DNA from: Arenicola marina
Lineage: Eukaryota > Annelida > Polychaeta > Arenicolidae
Assembly: GCA_964019135.1 (NCBI GenBank)
Contig: OZ025257.1
Span: forward strand, 15,961,971 to 16,025,970
Length of the DNA stretch: 64,000 nt
Direction: 5' to 3'
Position 1 is the stretch's first letter. Each line of letters begins with the position of its first letter. Below, piece after piece: positions 57,823 to 64,000 of the stretch. The notes below the pieces were generated by a model. That model saw only the letters and a list, made by a program, of their open reading frames with translations, made no database searches and was not told the DNA's origin. The translations under genes were made by a program, and so were the position numbers.

Positions 57823-60800
57823 TGGCGAGGGTAGCGGGATTCGGGTTCTTTATGTAGTATTGAAAGCAGCAATTCGGGCGTTCAAATGAGTGTCCGGTGC
57901 CCATGCTATCAGTTCTACTTTATACACCGGTCGGTACTGACGCCCCGTTGGGTGGCTACGTGACTTACTCATTCAGATCGTAGTCTAGGTTAATATGGTT
58001 ACTCCAATTCACTTTCCTTCAAACGAAGCTAAATTTCGTCCGCCAAATTGGCTTTTCTCCGCAACATGTGCAACATTCAATGGAGCAAGCTTCATTAAGT
58101 GGACGAGATAGGGAGGGGTGTCACCCGGTATCGCCTCCGCCCCCCTCCTCCGCACCCCCCTCCCCCAACCGCCCTTGCACAGCGCCCCTCCCCCATCCTC
58201 TACCCCCACACCGACCGCAGCACCACCTTTAGATCTTGCTTTACAAGCCTTGGTACATGAGACTCTGACCACGCCCGTAAACGGAGCAAGAGAGAGAGAG
58301 CCACGCCGTTCACCGGACCTAAAATTAGAAATCGCGGAATCAGGTCTAAATGACCGTTTTCTCTCTCGGGAATATCTATCGGTTCATCTCGCGATCGTTT
58401 AACACATCGATCAGCCTTTTACTTGCCACGAACACCCATTAGAAACTCAAGTAGAAAAAATTAATTTTGGCACCCCTTGCAACGGTCACCTCGGTGGGTA
58501 TCTGTAATCTACCAGTCATTTGGCCATCAGACGATGGGGACCGTGATACGACGGACTAAGAGAATCATTTACCAACGAGAACGACCAGTTTGTGTGGCTT
58601 TGAGTCTCTAATAGATAGTATAATACGTGGCTTTATTTCCTTTCATTAAGATACGCCGATAACCGAATAAATCCTGTGATTCCCAGCGCCATGTGTCCCC
58701 CTTTGTTGAGTCTCATTAGTGGCATTGTCTAGATATCATCTCATCTTCCAAACCTTGCAGACGTGCTTAAAATTATTGTATTTCTTGTTCATGTCTCGAT
58801 AAGATAATTCCTAAGGGAACCCAGAAAAAATTATGTACTTTACCACCTTATTTTTTTTTTATGCAGGGAGATTAAAGCGGAAGCCAAGAGTAGCAATAAA
58901 TGATTTTTTTTATGGAAACTATGAAACCGAAGGAGTTCATCCCCAGAAGGACATATTTATTATCAATCTGATAACGGAGTAATCATCGATTGAACGCTAA
59001 TCACTACCCCAGTCATAGAGGTAGCGCATTGCAGCGTTGATGACGTCACAGAAGCGTTGTCCGATATTTCCATTCTTTCTCGCCCGCTGTTGCAGCCCGT
59101 CACTAGGCCTCAATTATTTGACCCGTGACTTCAAAAACAACTATCCCACCGTCAATCGTATTAGCTGCCAGGGCTATACGGATATTTATGTTTTCACATT
59201 CAAGCGTATGGGCTTGATCGTGTAAGGGGGAACAGAGGTCTTTGTCGCGCTGCCATTGTGTAGGCCTACTTCTCACAGGTGAAACGGTGTAACCTCTCAA
59301 TCGGTGATTTCTCCGACAGTTTGAAGATGAATTTACTAAAGGGGGGCATCATTTATTTAAGTACTATCCAGTGAGAAACTTGCGACCGGGGTGTGGGGGG
59401 GGGGGGGTGCAGAATAGTGACTGTGCCCCATTTGACCCGTTCTTCAGAGCAAGGAGGGACACGGGCATTTTGTTTTGCCAAGCGAACCATGAAAAACGGT
59501 TTTTTCACCACTCCACTTGCTCAACGACATAAAGCCTAAAATAGCATGCCAGCGATATCCTTGTTGCTAGTGCAATGTAATCGGGGGTCAACCCCGCAAA
59601 ATGCTTTCACATGAGTGGCTAAAACCATCGCAAAATGACACATACATCTCAGTTCATGTTGCCTTGCCGCCACCAATAAATTCGGCCAGCGTCGTAAACC
59701 ATGAACAGTTATGGACCAACATACAGGGGTGTATACGGCAGAGCAAGGGTTGTTTGTGGCCCCGGCTGGGGCAGTGCGACCTTGGTCGTCACTAGTTTAT
59801 GAGGTTACAGCCGTGACTCGAGGTCTGTATGACCATGCAGATCCAATATCGGCGACATACATCCATGATTGTGGATATAACCGAGTCAGAATGGGGAGAC
59901 TCGTGGGTGATAAAACAGCATTTTAGTGAATTGCAGTAAAGGATGTGACGTAGCCGGGGGCACTGAACGGGAGTCAGTCCCCGCCTCACGTGGCCCTCCC
60001 CCCACCTCCCCCTCACGTCCCCTCGCCTTTTAGTGGTATTATAAAGCTCGCGGGCGTTGTGAAGTACCGAGAACATGATCCTTATGTAATATAAGTGACA
60101 AGGCCATGAATGATATTTCAAAGAAGAGTCAAACAGCACTATTGTGCGTGGCGGCGTCACTTTTCCCAACGTATATAGTATATATCGTTGTTTGTACCAC
60201 GCAGGTTAAATTCGGTGAGCAATTTTCACCACGGGGGCCTCTCTCCGAGCATGACTGCAGGTCTAATTTGGTGAGCGAGTTTCCCGGATCCCAGCATGGC
60301 TTCCCTTCGCTCACTTCTTGCCATCCCAATGTTATGATTACTGTTGGTGGCAGGCGGCCATATGGCCTACATGACGTACAGCATAGCGTTGCCAATATAC
60401 CGATTGGTCTTCGCTCATCATCACGGGGTTGGGGGGGCAGGGTGAGGGGCGGGGTGAGGGGCAGGCTGGTAGCGTGTGTCTCAGGCGGGTATGAATCTCA
60501 CAGCGTGCGCTGAACAGCCGTCAAAGGGGTTGGCGGGGGGGGGGGGGTATGGATGATTACACCGGACATACACGGGTAGGCCTGAATCCAAGTCATACTT
60601 ACCCCCCAACCCCCGACCCCCGACCCATCACCACCAACCGCTTCACTCTCCCCGTCGCCTCCATCTCCCCAGCTCCCCTCCCCATCACGCCACGCCCAGG
60701 GTGGCTCTCCCCGCAAATCTCTCTCCTCTCACTCCGCTCACCTCAGCCCCGACAGCTGTGTTTGTTTTTGCAGCACCGGAAGAGCGACAAAGTGGCTCGG

Positions 60801-61127
60801 ATATGTGCAAGCCCATCTTCATTATGACGTCTGCTAGCCAGCCGGTCTTTGATCGTTCGTGTCGTCGTCGTTTGGGGGCGCTGCAATCGACACCAGGCGC
60901 GCGAGAGGCGGCTGGGGGAAGAGGTTCTACCGGCTCTGGGGGCGGCGCGGTAACTTGTTGGGCAGCAGCCACTCTACAGTCGTACCGATATCACCCCACC
61001 CCCTCCGGCGTCGCGATATGTATCAAAGCGATCGTTGTGCTGGAATGGATTCCTGTCCCACATGTCGCCAATAGTCCTGCACTTGGAACACACGAGCAAC
61101 CACTGATTTGATTTCGCTGAAATGAAA
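57823..61127. other. No supported gene; C-rich and G-rich runs
   Basis: C-rich tract 58130-58210, G-runs at 59394-59408 and 60536-60547. A 136-residue plus ORF (60701-61111) follows an acceptor-like TGTTTGTTTTTGCAG at about 60760-60774, but no frame shows a recognisable domain. Confidence 0.35.
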
Positions 61128-61245
61128 TAAAATGTTGGTGTTTTAAGAAGGACTCTGTGCCCATTCTTTGTGTCAAGGAACCTTCCGGGGCAATGAAGTT
61201 GAGAGATGCCGGCATAAGGGTTCGTGTCCATGACCGGTTGGTCTT
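61128..61245 (-). mobile_element. SINE fragment, minus strand
   Basis: Begins AATGTTGGTGTTTTAAG, then CAAGGAACCTTCCGGGGCAA and GGGTTCGTGTCC; reverse complement of the main SINE tail and box B side. Confidence 0.7.
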
Positions 61246-61524
61246 CTGCAACTCAGCCTGAGCGGTTATGACAGATATCACCTGTACCGAATGAAGCTCA
61301 ACATTAAAATCCAGTAGTTTAGTACAATTGTTTTCCCGCGATGTCCTCAATGAAAGCTAGTTAAGTCCTTGCCCTAAATGTCGTTTGAACAAATATCATT
61401 CCTCGTGCGAACATGAAGCCATCGTCTAAATATAACAAAGAAAATAATCTTGTCTTTCTACACACACATTATATGGACCTGTATGTATCTGCCAATTGGC
61501 ATTATTGGCATTATCCCACGTTGC

Positions 61525-61620
61525 GGTGAACCATTGTTTCAGCATAGCTCACGTATGCCTCACGCCTGCATAGCACTTCTCACAGTTAGCCATGACGTGG
61601 TCTCTAACTTTTAAGATGGA
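61525..61620 (+). repeat. Dispersed repeat shared with 17810-17905
   Basis: GTGAACCATTGTTTCAGCAT, then AGCTCACGTATGCCTCACGCC. Same order of words as at 17.8 kb, next to the candidate THAP element. Confidence 0.6.
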
Positions 61621-64000
61621 CCGTACAATTGCCTCTTCAAATCAGAAAAAAACACGCATAATTATAAAGTATTGTTGCCACTGTGTGATAGGGTATGGCG
61701 GCGGCGGGTGTCTTTATTGCTGACTGCGCTGCTGGTGCCTAAATCACTATAATAGGTTGAGTCCGGATATGCGATCGGAGTAATCGGCATAAATATTTGG
61801 AGCATGCGCACTCATGCTTTCCGCTCATGTGCGGATCAAGATAAACCGAACGCAAAATCCGCGGTCCGCGTGAATGTTGCTCCTGCTGAACTGCACAAAA
61901 CATGAAAATCGTTGAACAGTGCCATAAAAAAATTCCACGGATGCGTGTTGTGTTCATTATTTTTTTCTAGTTGTTATAATATTATTTGCAGATTTTTGGC
62001 AAGTCGAAGTACTGCTTTATATCTTTTTTACGTATTGTTGAGCCTGGACGCATACCCGAACTAACCCATAAACGCTTGCTACAATATGCCATTACGTACT
62101 TTCAGTGTCAAGCGCGTCATACATAACACGCAGGATTTGCCCTTGAGCAGCAAACCCCCCTATTATCGCTCACCTTGCCGCCGCCTTCTAGGCACCCGCA
62201 CTTGTTGCGACGGCGCCAGCACTCGGCAAATTGGACCGAACCACTGACACCGGCGTCACGCCGCCACACAATGGGCGATAATGAGTCTTGCGGATAAATA
62301 TGACACGCTTCCTGGAAAACGTCACCCGAGCACAAACACCGATGTGAGTCTATGACTACCCCCTCCCCCCCCCCCCCCTCTGACTACCCCCCCTCCCTCC
62401 CTACCCCCATCTGACTACCCCCACCGCCTCCCTCCGCCGCTATACAAAAAAATGTGTACCGACGTAACTTTGCTGATAGGTCAACTTTCGTTGTATGTGT
62501 GATGCATGGGATGACCTGGGAGACATGGTATATATATATATATATATATTATACGCTTTGGGTGGTGATGCATGGCTATGAGCCGGCAGTTCGATAACGC
62601 CTATAACCTTTACGTGTTGCGGATGAGATCAATGGACCGGGCTAACTATTAAAGGGGTCCTTTATGTCGGGACAGAAAGTGTCGGGTCACAGCGGGAGGA
62701 CCTTGGGGGGCGGTAGGAGGTCCTGGTGAACGAGGTGGGGGGATCGCAGGGTGAGGTAGTTTTGGGTGTATTTGTGAGGGTAACTGGAGAGAGAGGGAGG
62801 GCGGGAAGCAGAAGAAGAGAGATATGGAGGGAGGGGGGCCAGGAGCGAGGCCGGGAAGAGATGGATCGAAGCGGGGCGGTGGGTGCGGGGGGAGATGAAT
62901 TGGGGTTGGCGGAGGAGAGGCCGGAGGGGGTGAGTGTGGGGTGGCACGCGCACTTTGGGCATGGTCTGTGGTTGGTGTATCTCTCTCCATAAAGCGAGAG
63001 CTAATGGAGTCACCAGCTCTCCCGGACAAAGTCATTGTGGTGCCGAGTGATTGATGACTGGGACACTTTACCCTGAAGAAACGAAGGGTGGGATGTGGCG
63101 GGGGAGGGACCAGGCAGGGTGGGGGTGGGGGGGGGGGGGGGCGGGTAGGAGAAGAGAGGGGCAGGGTGGCAGAGTGCTTGGAATCGAATCGCGAAGGAGG
63201 GGATTGGTGTGGGAGTAAGGGGGATGGGGGTCAGACGTGCAAGATGTGGGGCCAGGGTTATTAGGTCAGTCACCGGGTGCATGGGCTGGTTGATCGATGG
63301 GACGGCGGGGTGGGCGGGGGGTACACGGAGTTTATAAAGGATGGGAGCACGATGAAGGCCATGGATGCTATCAGGTCATTGCTGGAGGCGGCCGTGGCGT
63401 CTGCTAAGCCCATTGTCAGAGCAGGGTTCACAAAGTATAATTACCATTTCAGACATGCATTTCCGCGGAACTGTTTGGCAGGAGAATGGACAGAAGGGCG
63501 AAGTGATCACATTTTGACAAAAAAAACTGTTTTGCTTCTCCCTGGTAAACACACCGTGGCATTTGATGAAGGTGTGGCTGTTGCATTTGCTACGTTGTTG
63601 ATTTGCTTTCGCTTACGAAAATGTTGTCAACAGTTATCAAGAAAAAACAGAGCATGGCGACATGGATATGTTTTATTTAAATGATATTCCCTTAAACCTA
63701 TTACTTTTACATTACATTACTATTAAATTCTAAAAAAGAAGTTACTTTTGGTCATTGTACTTTAAGAGCGTATGCCCATTAACACAAATAAAAATACGAA
63801 AGAAAACACAATAGTTTTCTCAAGGTGTCTCCCACATTATCTGATTCTAAATCATCTAGATTTGTTGATATTGACACAGCTGATAGAATAATTTGGTTTC
63901 TTGGGGTGTTTTGAACCGAGACACCGATTCTTTCTGTAACGTTGTAAAATGGTTCATACTACGTTATAACCGTTTTAGAAACGTTACAAAAACGTTGTGT
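61621..64000. other. No supported gene; simple repeats at the right edge
   Basis: C-run with CTGACTACCCCC repeats at 62352-62430, (TA)n at 62529-62549, purine-rich tract 62695-63300 with a G-run at 63127-63141. A 135-residue plus ORF (63277-63684) has no recognised motif. At the far right, AACGTTA-type words recur (63939-64000). Confidence 0.4.

Noticed and set aside
60701..61111. 136-residue ORF after an acceptor-like site
   Set aside because: Alternative frames are equally open in GC-rich DNA and none shows a domain; the CPTC pair in one frame is too little to call a zinc motif.
62649..63282. Proline-rich minus-strand ORFs
   Set aside because: They lie over a purine-rich plus strand with poly(G) runs; no domain and overlapping open frames.
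63277..63684. 135-residue plus-strand ORF
   Set aside because: No recognisable family; starts inside G-rich low-complexity sequence.

Overview
This is eukaryotic, metazoan-looking DNA. It is non-coding-rich, has spliceosomal introns, tRNA-derived SINEs, non-LTR retrotransposons, a DIRS-order (Ngaro-type) tyrosine-recombinase retrotransposon, TIR elements, many minisatellites, TTAGGG/TTAGG-type interstitial telomeric repeats and unusually many poly(G)/poly(C) runs. There is no sign of prokaryotic operons. The mix (Ngaro element with an SGNH-hydrolase ORF, two different LINE types, THAP-type exon) fits a marine invertebrate such as a cephalochordate, hemichordate, echinoderm or mollusc. I cannot name the species from sequence alone.

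Layout. 0.4-5.06 kb: a decayed APE-type LINE (ORF1 C-terminus, then endonuclease-RT) split by a 1413-bp TIR element. 5.45-7.37 kb, minus strand: the one convincing host gene, a four-exon enoyl-CoA delta isomerase/hydratase-family protein of about 253 residues. All exon phases fit, and one intron has a GC donor. 9.34-17.0 kb: an Ngaro-type element with the full split-direct-repeat architecture A1-ORFs-B1-A2-B2. It has an SGNH-hydrolase-like ORF, a 1.5-kb satellite of 37/38-bp hairpin monomers, gag-like zinc knuckles, RT, RNase H and a truncated tyrosine recombinase. 17.9-19.6 kb: a candidate TIR-bounded element carrying half of a THAP zinc-finger domain that ends at a splice donor. 20.1-20.4 kb: an AT-rich minisatellite.

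20.7-43.6 kb: an 11-12-kb tandem segmental duplication in direct orientation. Its copies differ by a LINE fragment (copy 1), an expanded AACCT pentamer array (copy 2), an expanded 39-bp minisatellite (copy 1) and several indels. I see no gene in it. 43.8-47.1 kb: a SINE-rich stretch, including a candidate 1.4-kb subterminal-repeat element and a short TTAGGG array. 47.5-64 kb: mostly unannotated sequence with minisatellites, two of them built around palindromic transcription-factor-like sites (TGACGTCA and TCACATGTGA), plus simple repeats.

The best candidate for something undescribed is the Ngaro element. Its split repeats are almost identical, although every ORF is broken and an internal piece of the recombinase is missing. 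This points to a young, trans-mobilised non-autonomous copy that carries two arrays of short hairpin-forming repeats.
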